Assembly (NCBI GenBank): GCA_000708835.1
Contig: DF237082.1
Span: 115,702-179,701, forward strand
Direction: 5' to 3'
DNA length: 64,000 nucleotides
DNA from: Klebsormidium nitens
Lineage: Eukaryota > Streptophyta > Klebsormidiophyceae > Klebsormidiales > Klebsormidiaceae
Shown here: positions 47,801-58,698 of the stretch, piece by piece
Numbering within the stretch: position 1 is the stretch's first letter
How the letters are laid out: each line of letters starts with the position of its first letter
Position numbers and translations under genes: made by a program
The notes under the pieces: model-generated
Databases searched by the model: none
Told to the model about the DNA's origin: nothing
Seen by the model: the letters and a program-made list of their open reading frames with translations, nothing else

Positions 47801-50353
47801 CGCGCTCGCGCCGTAGGTTGTCGATCTGGTCGCGCAGGACCTTGTTTTGGGAGAGGGCCTCGTTGAACTTGACCAACGCCTGGAGACAGGGAGAAAAGGG
47901 TCGATTAGCAGCTCAACAGGGCCTTCTGTTCTTTGCGTGGGCCTCGTTTTAGTTTACCAGGGCCTAGAGAGGCGGAGAAAAAGGGCGATCAGCAGCTCGA
48001 CAGGGCCTTTGGCTGTTCCCGCAACTCCTATGTCTTATAAAGCTTGAACGGCTGGAGCAAGTGGCAAGTAGATGCTTACAAAGCATAGGCTCAGGGGTAT
48101 CGAACCCAGAAAAACTATATCGAGGCAAAACCCGGATCACGTCTCTTCTTGGCGGTGTCTCGATCGAGGTCCTTAAAGAGATTGCAACAAACATACGGGC
48201 CACTTTCAGAGTGATCGTTCTGGTCTCATGACTCTTTCGGTTTCTTGAAAAGGAACACATGCAGAGGGTATCCCTCGCAAACTTCCCTACAAGGAAGCGG
48301 GCTGTCCTCCTCGGTCCCAATCACTCTCAGGTAGGTATATCAGAAACGAATTCTGTCCTGTTCAACTTCGTTGTCGCAAATTTTTCAAGAGCGCCGACCA
48401 GAGCAGCAATTGACAGACGGCCACTCGCGCACAAGACCACACAAACTTCATCAATCGCTTGAGTGCGGGTGTGAATGCGCACCTTCTCTAGTCGGTTCTC
48501 GAGCTGCTTGACCTGCTTGTTGACGGCCAGGCTGCTCTCCTTGCCCGCATTCACACCGCCCATTTGCCGCCGCGTGTCCATCGCTTTGGTGCTCATGGCC
48601 CCCATCTTTTCTTCCAGCTCCTCCAACTAGAGGAAGCGGAAAAAGTAATGATCTGGTTTTTCAAGGGTCTAACTGTAGTTGGACTCCTTGATTAGAAAGA
48701 CTTCAAATATTCTTCATCAAAAGTAGACCGTTCGACTTGTGAATTAGCTGGTCCTTCGACTTTCTTCTCCAGCTCCGTATGCGAGCAACGTACGCATGCA
48801 TGCACTTCGACAGTTAAGGATCTAAATATCTCAAACACTTGGCTTTTGGCCCCTGTTGTTCCAATCCAAAATGAGGAACCGAAGAATGTTCAGAATGTTG
48901 CTGGTTGAGGCATCAGGCTTCCGTCCCTCCTTCACATCCTTTTAACATAGAGACCGGTTAAGCCTCTGTAGTCCTTCCTGGATTTGCTTGCAAGAGATTC
49001 CTATCTGTTCAGGAAACAACAACGCTACCTCAGAAACCGGGAGAGTCCGGTCCGTTTGACTAGAAAATCAAATGCAGCCGGATGTGACGTCGTTTTTTGA
49101 GTTGTTCATTGTGGATCAAGCGACCCGGTTGAACATAGGAGAGAAGAGCGCACCCGCTTTCTCTCGGCCTCGATCTTGCGTGTGTATGCCTCGACCTGCT
49201 CTTGCAGCTTCGCCATTTCTTGCTGCACTGTGGCGGCGCTGCTTATGCCCCCGACATCCGCTTGGCTCAGCAACTCGATTTCCTGGAGAAAGATTGTTAA
49301 GCTCTCAACATATATCATCTGGAAAACTTTCTTTGATGTCCGTTGCTACCTTCAAGTATGTCGATGAAAGTTTGCGCTGGTCAAGCGCATTGAAAGAGCT
49401 TCCCGCATGGTGATTCTTAAACATTCGGTGTATTTTGGGCTGCATCCGCCACTTGCCCCATAAGAAGAGCAATGCACTTTCATCTGGAGCATTCGAGGTG
49501 ACTGACTCACATGGCGCAGAGCGGCGTTCTCATCTTTGACCTGCTCGATGGCCACCCGCTGCTTCTTGATGACGGCCTGGCTGTCGTCGGAGTACGACTT
49601 GCGGTTGCCCTCCATGATGCGGTACTTGCGCTGCAGGTCCGCCAGCTGGCAACAAAGGAGGGGCGCATATGGCATAGCTGATGGGGCATAAGGCAAGGAG
49701 CTCATTTTATTGCTCTCGTGCACACATCTAAAATTTTACACCGCGTCGAGTATGCATGAAGAGGAGCTTGAGCAAATTTTTTGCCGCTTCTTTAACCCAT
49801 GTTTGACTCCCGGATATAGGGCCAAAGCATGCGCCTTGTGGAACTCAAATCAAAGACTTGGGAGCTGGTGGTTTTGTGAGAAGATGCACTTGAAAAATGT
49901 ACGCTTGGACATATGCAGATAAGATCAGCGAGAGAAAGCGCCTGCGCTGGGGCATCTCAATATGGGCACAGCAATTGCTTGCAAGCAGTCTGTGGAGGAT
50001 ATAGTTAAAGCCAGAAAAGCGCAGACTTTCTGAATTCCGCATGATATAAAAGAAAGCTGTTCAGTGTGTGAATATGGACCCATGCTCTTTTGCAGCAGGT
50101 TGAAGTCAGCAGCAATCGCACCGGGCAGAGTCTTTGAGAGCTTTAAGAGAGAAAATTGATTGTCAACAATTGAACCACTCATACGGATGGCAATAAACTC
50201 GGGTGGGAAGTTTACCTGGGACTCTGAATCATTACTGAGCTCAGCACCAAATTTGCGCCCATGCACTGACGACTTCCCATCGCTATTGGTAGATTTTGCA
50301 GAGACTCCCCTCTCTGCATTTGTACCGGTCCGCTCTGACTCCACACCAGCCAT
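41808..50353 (-). CDS. ODA1: Outer dynein arm docking complex subunit DC2/ODA1-like (CCDC63/CCDC114 family), 599 aa
   Basis: Proteins of this family form part of the docking complex that anchors outer dynein arms on axonemal doublet microtubules. Eleven exons keep phase throughout: 50216-50353, 49511-49645, 49154-49282, 48483-48626, 47611-47879, 46540-46679, 45256-45443, 44194-44422, 43000-43127, 42292-42528, 41808-41870. Family signatures: LADLQRKYRIMEGNRKSYSD with AVIKKQRVAIEQVKDENAAL (residues ~47-90), EIELLSQADVG, QLENRLEK, LVKFNEALSQNKVLRDQIDN, KKMEKELHDKKREMANVIEI, then the diagnostic block SYEEAFEKIHQATGIQDIDE with EDKNFSLFNYVNELN (residues ~335-381). Most of the protein is coiled coil; the C-terminus is acidic then basic (DDDSDEEVDDRPMTREELE). 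Length is near human CCDC63 (563 aa). Four of its introns hold tandem copies of exon edges. It is divergent from the coiled-coil gene at 51263. Confidence 0.9.
43085..43590 (-). repeat. Four copies of the DC2 exon-9 start in intron 8
   Basis: Acceptor plus about 30-40 nt of exon 9 recurs with first exon bases at 43127 (true), 43290, 43452 and 43572. The first two 162-bp units, including intron DNA, are about 95% identical with one indel; the fourth copy has a TAG acceptor and is more diverged. The array lies entirely upstream of the working exon. Confidence 0.9.
43836..44265 (-). repeat. Three copies of the DC2 exon-8 end with donor
   Basis: About 65 nt encoding KAIAHIKQVVTSTFNKI, followed by a GT donor, ends at 44194 (true exon), 44055 and 43840. 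All three donors read GTAAG or GTGAG. The two extra copies lie downstream in intron 8. Confidence 0.9.
44395..44740 (-). repeat. Three copies of the DC2 exon-8 start
   Basis: The exon start encoding ELEKLEEQLADTRLEI begins at 44422 (true), 44581 (acceptor ACTCAG, reading ELEKLEKQLADTLLEI) and about 44733 (strongly decayed). Spacing is 159 and 152 bp. Copy 2 stays open in the exon's own frame. Confidence 0.85.
45375..46180 (-). repeat. Six copies of the DC2 exon-7 start
   Basis: Acceptor plus 60-80 nt encoding AWKSVNGRSGSGPTHQVQSY begins at 45443 (true), 45597, 45732, 45886, 46036 and about 46175, a spacing of 135-154 bp. Most copies keep a GCAG acceptor. Copies at 45886 and 46036 share one open frame. 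The array fills most of intron 6. Confidence 0.92.
46615..46800 (-). repeat. Two copies of the DC2 exon-6 start
   Basis: The exon start encoding KLIDSQHRMRDFLKM begins at 46679 (true) and again at about 46793, reading KLIDSQHRMRNFLKN, with its own CAG acceptor. Spacing is 114 bp. Confidence 0.88.
46860..47650 (-). repeat. Six copies of the DC2 exon-5 end
   Basis: The exon end encoding AAFEAEMREM, with its following donor, ends at 47611 (true). Decaying copies end near 47448, 47348, 47229, 47062 and 46880. Three copies keep GTGAG donors; those near 47229 and 46880 have lost them. Together with the exon-6 copy they make up most of intron 5. Confidence 0.88.
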
Positions 50354-51262
50354 GTTTCTCAGCTCTAGTTACCCGCTTTTCTATGAAACTAGGTATGCTT
50401 CGTTTCTCACTGAAACTGGTGCTACTTGCCCTTCATGCTTGTTCAGAGGAAAAAGGAACGCAGTTGCTTCCATTGTAGACGTGAACATGCGGGTAACCTT
50501 TCCTTCACCTGTGCCAATCCTCTGGTGTCTTTACCGTCAATAATCCTCTCTTGGTCGGGGACTGCTAGCTAGCTTGCCTTCGCAGGTGTATCTCCAAGCT
50601 GTACTTCGCTGCCCGAGGCACCATTCATTGGAAAGCGGAGCTCTTTCCACCAGCTGCCACTGACTGAAACGAGTGCTGCTCCAGCTCCACTAGTACTGCT
50701 AGTCCTAGTGCTCCAAGAAGGAGCTCCGGCTTTCTGCTCAATACTGGCGCCTAGGATAGCTTTCCAAAGTGAAAGCGCTTGAGATAAGTTTGCTCTCTAC
50801 CTACGGTAGCCTGTAGCCTGTAAGGTAGTTTGACTCTTAGACAAGCTCCGGTACGCTTGTAGTGTTTTACCTTTCTTGTGATGCCCGGCGAAGGTTTTCA
50901 GGTGTACTGCACGCGCGCAACAGCGGTCCGCAGCCCTGTACCGTCGATGTATTTTTATCGGCGGCTCGATTTGTTTGTTGCGGAATTGTTAACTCTCTAG
51001 CTGTACAGATCTGTGTCGTGCTTCCAAGTGCTGTACATAGGTACAGCAGGCTTCAGGCCTGGACATGTCATGAAAGCTTGTCTTTCAGTGCAATGGCATG
51101 CAGTGAGTAGGCGGTGAACTCAAGATCAATGGAGAAGTGTTCTCCATGCTCGCCACTTTGGTCTGCAATTCAAGATCAAGCCTGAAGAAACATAAAAGAA
51201 AAGGGAGAGCGTGCTTGGACCAGGATAGCCACCGGTATATAAGCAAGAGCAAGACGTTTGCA
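50354..51262. promoter_or_regulatory. Shared upstream region of DC2 (-) and the coiled-coil gene (+)
   Basis: The start codons are 909 bp apart on opposite strands. Around 50690-50740 there are short inverted words built on CTAG and GGAGCT. I found no clear RFX X-box. Co-regulation is possible if both genes are ciliary. Confidence 0.45.
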
Positions 51263-54200
51263 ATGGCCCCTTATGGAGGGCCTGCCATGCGTGGGGGACC
51301 CCTTCAAGAAAAAGGTGAGGATGATGCACACGTCCAATGCTATTGATATCACATCGCAAATATGGGTTCTACAACCTGGAAGCAAAGTCTACTACCACTG
51401 TAGCTTCTTGCCGCTCCGGACTTTGGAGGGGGCCTGACAAGAAACCACAAATAACATGTCCCTTACAGTCGATTGTGCCACCTTGAGTAGCTGATTTGCA
51501 TTGGGCAGGTTGCATACTGTCAGAATTGTGTCATGCATAACAATGCTGCTTACAGTGCCAAGAACGCTGTGCCCTTGGATCCAGCTTTTCATACGTACAG
51601 CTGTTTGGGTTCCCTTTGGGATTTGTAGAGCGTTCGAGCATTTATCAGAAGTCGGCCAAGAGCTCCTTCTGTTTGACTTCACCACCTTGCTCAAGTTGCA
51701 GAGAAACGGCTTTGCAGAGTCGACTTTTCAGACCGTCGTCATTTTCTACCCACACTTCCACAAGAGTCAACCGTTAGGATTCAGCGGACCGCATAACCAA
51801 GCGATCTGATTATATATTTTCAGGAAACAGACGCTCGGTCAAGCCACAAGCCCCGACACCGACCAAGCCCGCCGCTCGAGCCGCCGCCAGGCAGCCCGTC
51901 CGGCATGACATCAGCATATCCGACGTTCCTGGCCTGAGTGACGACCGCATGTTTGCCCGCCCCGAGAAAAGCTTTGCTCAGCCAGACACGATGTCCTCCC
52001 CTAGTTATCATTCTGAGGAATCCGAAGTTGCGGAAAGGATCCGCTTGCTAGAGCTTCGACTAGCTGAATCACAGAGGGGGGGGCAACAACAAAGTGGGTT
52101 TGACGCGGGGTATGGGAGAGGTAGCTTCGGGGGGGGTGCAGAAGTGAGGGCCTCGGGGGAGGGGGAAAAAGGGGCACACAAATTTATGTCGGGGCTGGCG
52201 ACGATGCACCGAGGGACAGGGGGGGCCAATGAGCTGCAGGCAGCTTACGAGAAAAAGCTGCAATACCAGAGGGAACTAGGTGAGGAAGAAATGACAAACT
52301 TGGGAGGCCTCAGTATGAGTCCGCTTTTTCAGTCAAAGGACCGTTTTGCATTCTTTGAACAATGACTGATAAGCCTCCTGGAAAGCATGAGACGGAGCTC
52401 CTTCCTAGAGGGTATCTTAGTTGACCGTGTCTTACAGGGTATCATAGTCAGTGCTCTTGGCCGTCAAGAGCAATGGATCAGTTTTGAGCTCCGCAGGCTC
52501 GACGTGGAGGAAGATTTTTGACGGGCTCAATATCTAAGTGAGAAGACGGGCTTCGGAACTAGGCCTTGTTCCGGCATGAGAACTTTTATCTACAGGGCGA
52601 ACGTAGTTTATAGCATACTTCTTTACCCGTGATTACAGTTTTTGGGCTTCCTAGCTCATGGTTTGTGTTCCATGAGGTTCGTGCTTCGCCAGCAGACTTC
52701 TTTCGCCCAGCTCGAAATATGGACACAATTTTGGCAGTTCGTCGGATGGCAAGTCTTGAGACCAAGAGGCCGAAGCTGCACGGTTTGCCTTGTGCGGGGG
52801 GCCAAACCGTTCATTCTTTCTCTTACGAGTGTAGAAGTCAGACTGAAACGAGAAAACCGAAAACCCAAGAACAGCACCGGTATTGCTTCGAGCGGGGAAG
52901 CAAACTGCTTATCGTCTTTACGCAGATGAACAGGTTAGACTCAAACCAGAAGCTCGAGACCAGCGCCGGTATCGCTTCGAGCGGGGAAGCAGATGTCTTA
53001 TTTTCTTCTACGCAGATGAACAGGTTAGACTGAAACGAGAGAAGCAAGGACTCGAAAATAGCAACGGCAGAGCACACCAGTCGGTTGCCCTCTCTGGAGC
53101 GGGAAGTCCCGGAGCGTGGTCGTCTTTTGGGGGGGGTCCCTCCAACGTCCTTCGTGACAGGGGGGCCCAGAACCAGCTTAGCAGCCCCCCCCCTCAGCGA
53201 ACCGGCGGGGACTCTGCTCTTATGAGCCCGGTCCAATGTCTGTCGCCAAAGTGAGTGTCGATCTGTGTGAGGGGTTTCCGCCCTTATGAGTCAGTCGAAT
53301 GCCTATCGACGACGTCCACTCAAGCTGTGTGAGATCTTCTCAGATTGTCTTGAGTTCGGTCATTGCGAATGCATCTTCACGTTGACTGTTAACTGCTGTG
53401 TTCTGTGTACTGCCTCCGCCTTGCACGCCAGTGAATGAGGTTCGCAGGAGCAGTCAATTACCAGAAATGAAAACCGTGAAATCAAGCCCTTGCTTGCCAA
53501 TAGTGACTCCTCAAAACAGACTACACCTCCTCAAATGAGACGTCACCATTCCTTTCCAACTACTTCAGTTTTTGAGTGCATTGCTGCAGAATCATGGACC
53601 CCCCTTCGTGGGCTGCCCCGGCGATGTCGGGCTCCCAGGGGGGTGCTCGCTCCAGCGAATCCAGCCCCCTGCGCAATAGCATGTTCATGTCGTCCCTGCG
53701 CGAGCTCAAAGCGGGGCCGTCGCCCGAGCAGCTCTCGGCCGCGCAACTGAAGCGGCAACAGCTGATAGCAGACCTAGGTACGGCTCACTGGCTAGAGAAA
53801 ATCGGCCTTACGAAATTACCAGATCAGATTATGAATGGTTAAGCGATCCGTTACGAAACACATTCTTGGAAGAGTGAAGCTTAGGGTCGCCCGAGTCAAC
53901 ATTCACGCGGATTGCCGTGAGCGCTTGAATGTGTCAAAGAGTCAGCAGCTTGGTGTGTACAAGTAGGAGTCGCAGCAAGCTGCCGTGTGAGAGCCGGATC
54001 GGTCGCTTTTCTTTGCTACAAAAGCCCTTTGTGGATATTCCCTCATCTATTATCTGTCCTGCCTCCGTCGTGCTCGACAGAGTACAGCAGGTGTACGCAG
54101 ACGCTACAAGGATAAGACCTCAGCAGACATGTTGTTTGCTCAACAACGACCCAGCGGTCTCGTAAAAGTCTTCGTCAGATACTTAAGCTCGAGTGCTTTC

Positions 54201-57200
54201 CGTTCCGGTGAAGCGAATTAAGCTGTTTGCGCCTTCGCAGATGAGCAAGTGCGGATAAAGAAGGCCCAGAAAGAACGCGAGAAGAGAGACCAAGAGGGGA
54301 GAGATGCACGGGTGAGGGTGAAGTAAGCTAGACGCTAATTGAGGGAGAAACTCTGTCCAACATCTGGACTCCTCGATACACCTTTTGGCATATCCGATTA
54401 TTGAAGGGGCTCCAACGAGATTACAACGACTAATGACGGAGGAACAAGCGCACACGCATTTCGGCACGGGTTAACTTCTGAAGGGTAGTTGGCACGGAGC
54501 CGAGACACGTCCTTACAAACGTCCAGCGATATTTGCTTGGGTCACAACATTGGTACTTTGTGCTTCGACAAAGCTTCGGGCACAGGTCTTGCGGCTGCGT
54601 TGAAGCAGTCGCAGGGATAGCGCTGTCGTTTGGAAATTGTCTGCATGGGTGCTTCTGTGCGATTACCTTCTTACTAACCGATCAAAAGTTTTTGCTGCAG
54701 AGCGCAGCTCGCATCAGTGGAACGGGCCTCACGTCTTCCTTCATGCAGCCGACGTCATCGTACGCGCAGTCCACGTCACCTTACGCACAGACAACGTCAT
54801 TATACGCACAGCCCACTTTGCCCTTCGCTAGTCACGTGTCCGACGCATACGCGAGCCACGTGTCCGAAACGGACGTCCGTCGTCAGGAGCAGGAGGAGCT
54901 CGCGGCGCTAAAGTGCGCGCAGGCGCACGCGCAGGAAGCGCACCTCGCGCAAATGCTGGAGTCGCTCAGAGCAGAGCAGGCCGCGACGAAAGCGCGCGGG
55001 GCGCTGGAAGCGGAGGCGCGCGAGAACGCGCGGGGGGCCAGGGAGAACGCGCGCGCGTTTCAGGAGCGAGGGGTGCAGGAACTAGGGGCGCGAGAAAGTG
55101 CGCAGGAGAACGAGATCCAGGCGGCGCTGCGCGCGCTAAGGGTGGAGCAAGCGGCGATGAAGGAACGGTTTTCGAGTCAGGAGGACACGATCGTAAATCT
55201 GCAAAGGGAAGCCGCGGCCGCGGCGCGCGAGCGGGACGAGGCGCGACAGCAACTAGAGCGGGTGCAGCGAGGTACGGGTTCAACTGTCCAACATCTGGTT
55301 AACGAAGATGCATGGAGACCTTTGTTTCAGACGGTTTAGGTCGTATATGTATGGGTTGACTTGTTTCAGCTCTACGGGGCTTTGATCTTCGGATTTTGCA
55401 TTCTTAGCCAGCTCTGGGGCTAGCCAGCTGCACCTATTTCCAAATCAGGTCCTCGAGATTGTAGTGTGTAAACTCTTCCGCGAATTGAGGCTCTCTACAT
55501 CTGTCAAGCTGTTCTTGCAACTTGAACGGTAAAGGTCTGTGCAAAGTGAGCCCCCATTTAACAATCAACAAGATTTACAAGCACTGTCGCTCGAAAACGA
55601 ACGAATCACAGACTGTTGAGACGAAGTTTTCAGTGTTGAGTACCTATTTTGGAGGAGCCTTCAAAGTCTCGTCAAAAAACAGCAGCGGAAAGTCCTCTGA
55701 AAGTCTGCAAATTTGCCCAGCTTTCACGGATATGGACAACGACCCATCGTAGACTTATTTCCCCCACACCTCTGCAGGGCGGAACGCCCGGCCGGACTCC
55801 GGAACAAGCGACGGAAGCAGCAGCACAAAATCGGTGGGCCAGTTCCTTGTTTCCGACTCCCGGCTCATGCCCCGGTCTGTCAACCACATCCCCGACGCGG
55901 GAAAAGGCGGATCAGCACCGGCCACACGGGGGAAGCTTCCCTCGGGGCGTACAGCCAGCCCCTCGGTTGTGAGAAAGAAACGTGAGGTTCCGTTTCTCAC
56001 GTCCTTGCGTCTCTCTATTAGCAAATTCGCGGTTGATTCTTGAGAATATATTAACCGAAGGTTACATTGACGTATTTTTGTAAGCGGGGCAAGGCGGATC
56101 AGCGCCGGCAACGGGGGGAAAACTACCATGGGGCGTACGGCCAGCCCCTCGGTTGTGATGAAAAACGTAAGGCTTCGCCTTTTCGCGTCTTTGCAATCGT
56201 TTCTTGAAAAAGTTCCTGATTGAAATGAGATAATAACCTTGCAATATGTTTAAAAAAGGTCGTTTGCAATTCATTCTAGCATTACACGTATTGCTCGTCT
56301 TGTACACTGATGCAAGCTTTGACTGCATTGTGCTTCATTGAGAAGACTCCAGCCGACAGGTCCGAGAAGTATCAGCTGCGCGCTCTTAGTTGCCGCAAAC
56401 CTTCGTAAGAAGATAAAACGAACGACCGCCAGAGTCTATGTGTCGCGCGACGAGGAACCTTGCTGCCTACCTCTTTACCAAAGTGCTTTAGTTCCCAAAT
56501 GCGTCTCGCCTTATCTCGGTTGAACATCACGTGCAGTGGTGAAGTCACCAGCCATCATAGTGACGTCGACGGACCAGAGTCTTCCAGCCAAGTGGGCCAG
56601 AAAAGTGAGCCGCTAGTCGCCCTTTACTTCCCAAGCTTCTGCGACTGATTGGGTTCGCCGTTTAACCAAGTTCGCTTTGATTTGCCTTCCTCAACCAGCT
56701 CTTGCTTCCAGCTTACGGCTCACATTTTGGAGATCCTTCCGACACTGTGTGACCCGTTGACTACGTACTGAAAGGACCTCAGCCAAAATATGTTTGAAGT
56801 GCAGTGAGATGAAAGGTCGAGCGGAATAGATTACCCGTCTGTGCGTATATGCCTCAGCGAGGAATTCCTGTCATCTGGAAGCATAACTCTGTTTCTGGTC
56901 AGTCGTCTCGTAATGTTCTATTCCCCAAGGACGTCTGCTTCTTCAGGAAAAGCGCCTCCTTCTTTCTGAGAGACCTTCCGACACTCCTATTTTTGCAAGT
57001 GACGAGGCTGGATATCCTTGCATTCCGCTTCGTGTGTCGCTTCGCCTAGCTTCTCTATCCTTACAGGGAAAGTACTTGATCAACCCGTGTGCTCAATGTT
57101 GGCCCCTTTAGTGTAATTTGAAAAGACCCAGACGTCTCGCCACTCCTTCTCTGCAGGTTCCTGCCGCGCCAGCCCACGAAACGCGCGCGAGCAGTAAAGC

Positions 57201-57267
57201 CGCATCGCACGCGGAGAAGCTGGCCAAGCTGCAGCAGAGCAGGGCGGCAGGCAGGCTCTGGACGTAA
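51263..57267 (+). CDS. Coiled-coil low-complexity protein, possibly CSPP1-like centrosomal/ciliary, 623 aa
   Basis: Eight exons keep phase: 51263-51314, 51824-52279, 53016-53250, 53590-53777, 54241-54311, 54701-55271, 55778-55981, 57173-57267. The last acceptor could also be at 57156 if a weaker donor is used. The N-terminus is Gly/Pro-rich. Two charged helical motifs, each split by a phase-1 intron, read YEKKLQYQRELG|DEQVRLKREKQ and LKRQQLIADLG|DEQVRIKKAQKER. This resembles the repeated L-x-x-Q-[IV]-x-x-K-K/R segments of CSPP1 and CCDC66, centrosome and cilium proteins. Exon 6 has SSYAQSTSPYAQTTSLYAQP followed by a long Ala/Glu/Arg coiled coil (residues ~360-525). Exon 7 includes VGQFLVSDSRLMPRSVNHIP. 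The gene model is fair; the family call is tentative and rests on motif style plus its divergent ciliary neighbour. Confidence 0.6.
52830..53060 (+). repeat. Three copies of the start of exon 3 (coiled-coil gene)
   Basis: A ~90-bp unit ending in acceptor plus DEQVRLK coding sequence recurs with exon starts at about 52835 (diverged, TAG acceptor), 52926 and 53016 (used in the model). The units also share the intron words CGGTATCGCTTCGAGCGGGG. The second copy reads DEQVRLKPEA in the same phase. Confidence 0.88.
55890..56175 (+). repeat. Two copies of the end of exon 7 (coiled-coil gene)
   Basis: About 75 nt encoding GKLPSGRTASPSVV, with the following donor, is found at 55907-55981 and again at 56096-56156. 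The first donor is GTGAGG, the second GTAAGG. The second copy lies in intron 7, 180-190 bp downstream. Confidence 0.88.
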
Positions 57268-58698
57268 CGCTTTGGCTGCAGCGCCGCTTATACGTTACAG
57301 TCCGTCCTTACAGATCTGGAATATACAAGTCTTGGAGAAGAAGCTAGAGTTTCAAAGTAGGATGTTGAGGATCTGCATGTTCCAAACACTTGTGAGATAA
57401 TTCAGTCATGGCCTTGTAACACGGTAGGGGCTTTCGTGTCTCAGAACAGCTGTCTCGATTCCAACTCAACGCAGTGATCGCCTTCATTCTAGCTGAGATT
57501 CAATTCGAGTAGCGGCCGGCATGTTTATTGGCACACCTCGTACCTCGTACGTGTCACTTGACCATTGGACCATGTCTCAATCATTGCTCAAATTAAGGGT
57601 TTCATCTAGTGCACTTTGTAGTAGTTCCTTCAACTTAAGTGCACGAGCTTAGTACCTAGACGCCGGGCCTTTGCAGTCGGAGCTACGTGTTTAGACCGTT
57701 TCCGACGCGCGGCGCGCCGTGTCAGCATAGAAACAACACAAGATTTGTTACAGTATTCTTCCAAGCAGGATATACTGTGAGGCAGTCATCATGTGAGCGG
57801 TGGCGCCGGTGGCCGTATGTCTTATATTCGATCCACACATGTGCATGGTACATACACCGGAAATTTATATATACTACGGCGGCAGTGCATGACATAAAAA
57901 CCCTCAACAGCTCTATCGTGTACAATTACCATCGGAGTTGGCAAGGGCGACGTGCGTCCGAATCAGTTTGGCGGCGCATGGATCCCACATGTGGCTCACG
58001 ATAAACGTACATTGACGCTTAGAAATGCGTATACAATCCAAACGATGAGTCCGCCGCGGAAACCGGCAGCAATTATGTAATATAGTGCAGATTTGAAGAA
58101 GAGCTCTCTAATGGTTATATACATTGCATCTACACATTGGATGGCGGCAGGCACCGGGCCTGACGTGACAAGGACATTTGCTGGGAACCTATTTCGTGTT
58201 CAATCCGACAGACTGATACGGTCTTGAGATCGACTACGATTGCATCTACCGCGAGCTAGCTAGTTGCATTTGTACTATCCTTCCGAAATCTTTTGAACAC
58301 GGTTCTTATAACAACATATCTTCTTTCTATACCGACTGTTATCACGCGAGCGCGCGCGCAAAAAGCAAAGCTTAAATGTCTCCGACTTAATAAAGCTTCT
58401 TTTGAAGAGCCCATATGTAAATCTAAATTGCTTCTTTCTCGCCAATTCTGAATCCGCCTCCGCCAACTCATTCGCTTTCTAACGTTCGAATTCCAACCGC
58501 TATAGTGCCTAAGCAACCGCCTTTTGAATGAAATCCTTCAAACCATTGTAAAGCACTGTAAACGTCGTTGCTTTTCCTGGTCATCAAATGAAGCAGCTGC
58601 CGCGAGAATATATAGCGTGCGCTAAATACATGATTATGGCAACTTTGCCGCCAATCTCGGCAAAAAACTTATGAAGTTCGCTCGACGCGCTCGAAAGG
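57268..58698. other. Intergenic region between convergent coiled-coil and GLYR genes
   Basis: The region is A+T-richer than its flanks and contains only short frames. No repeat or RNA gene is supported. It should hold both 3' untranslated regions. Confidence 0.55.
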
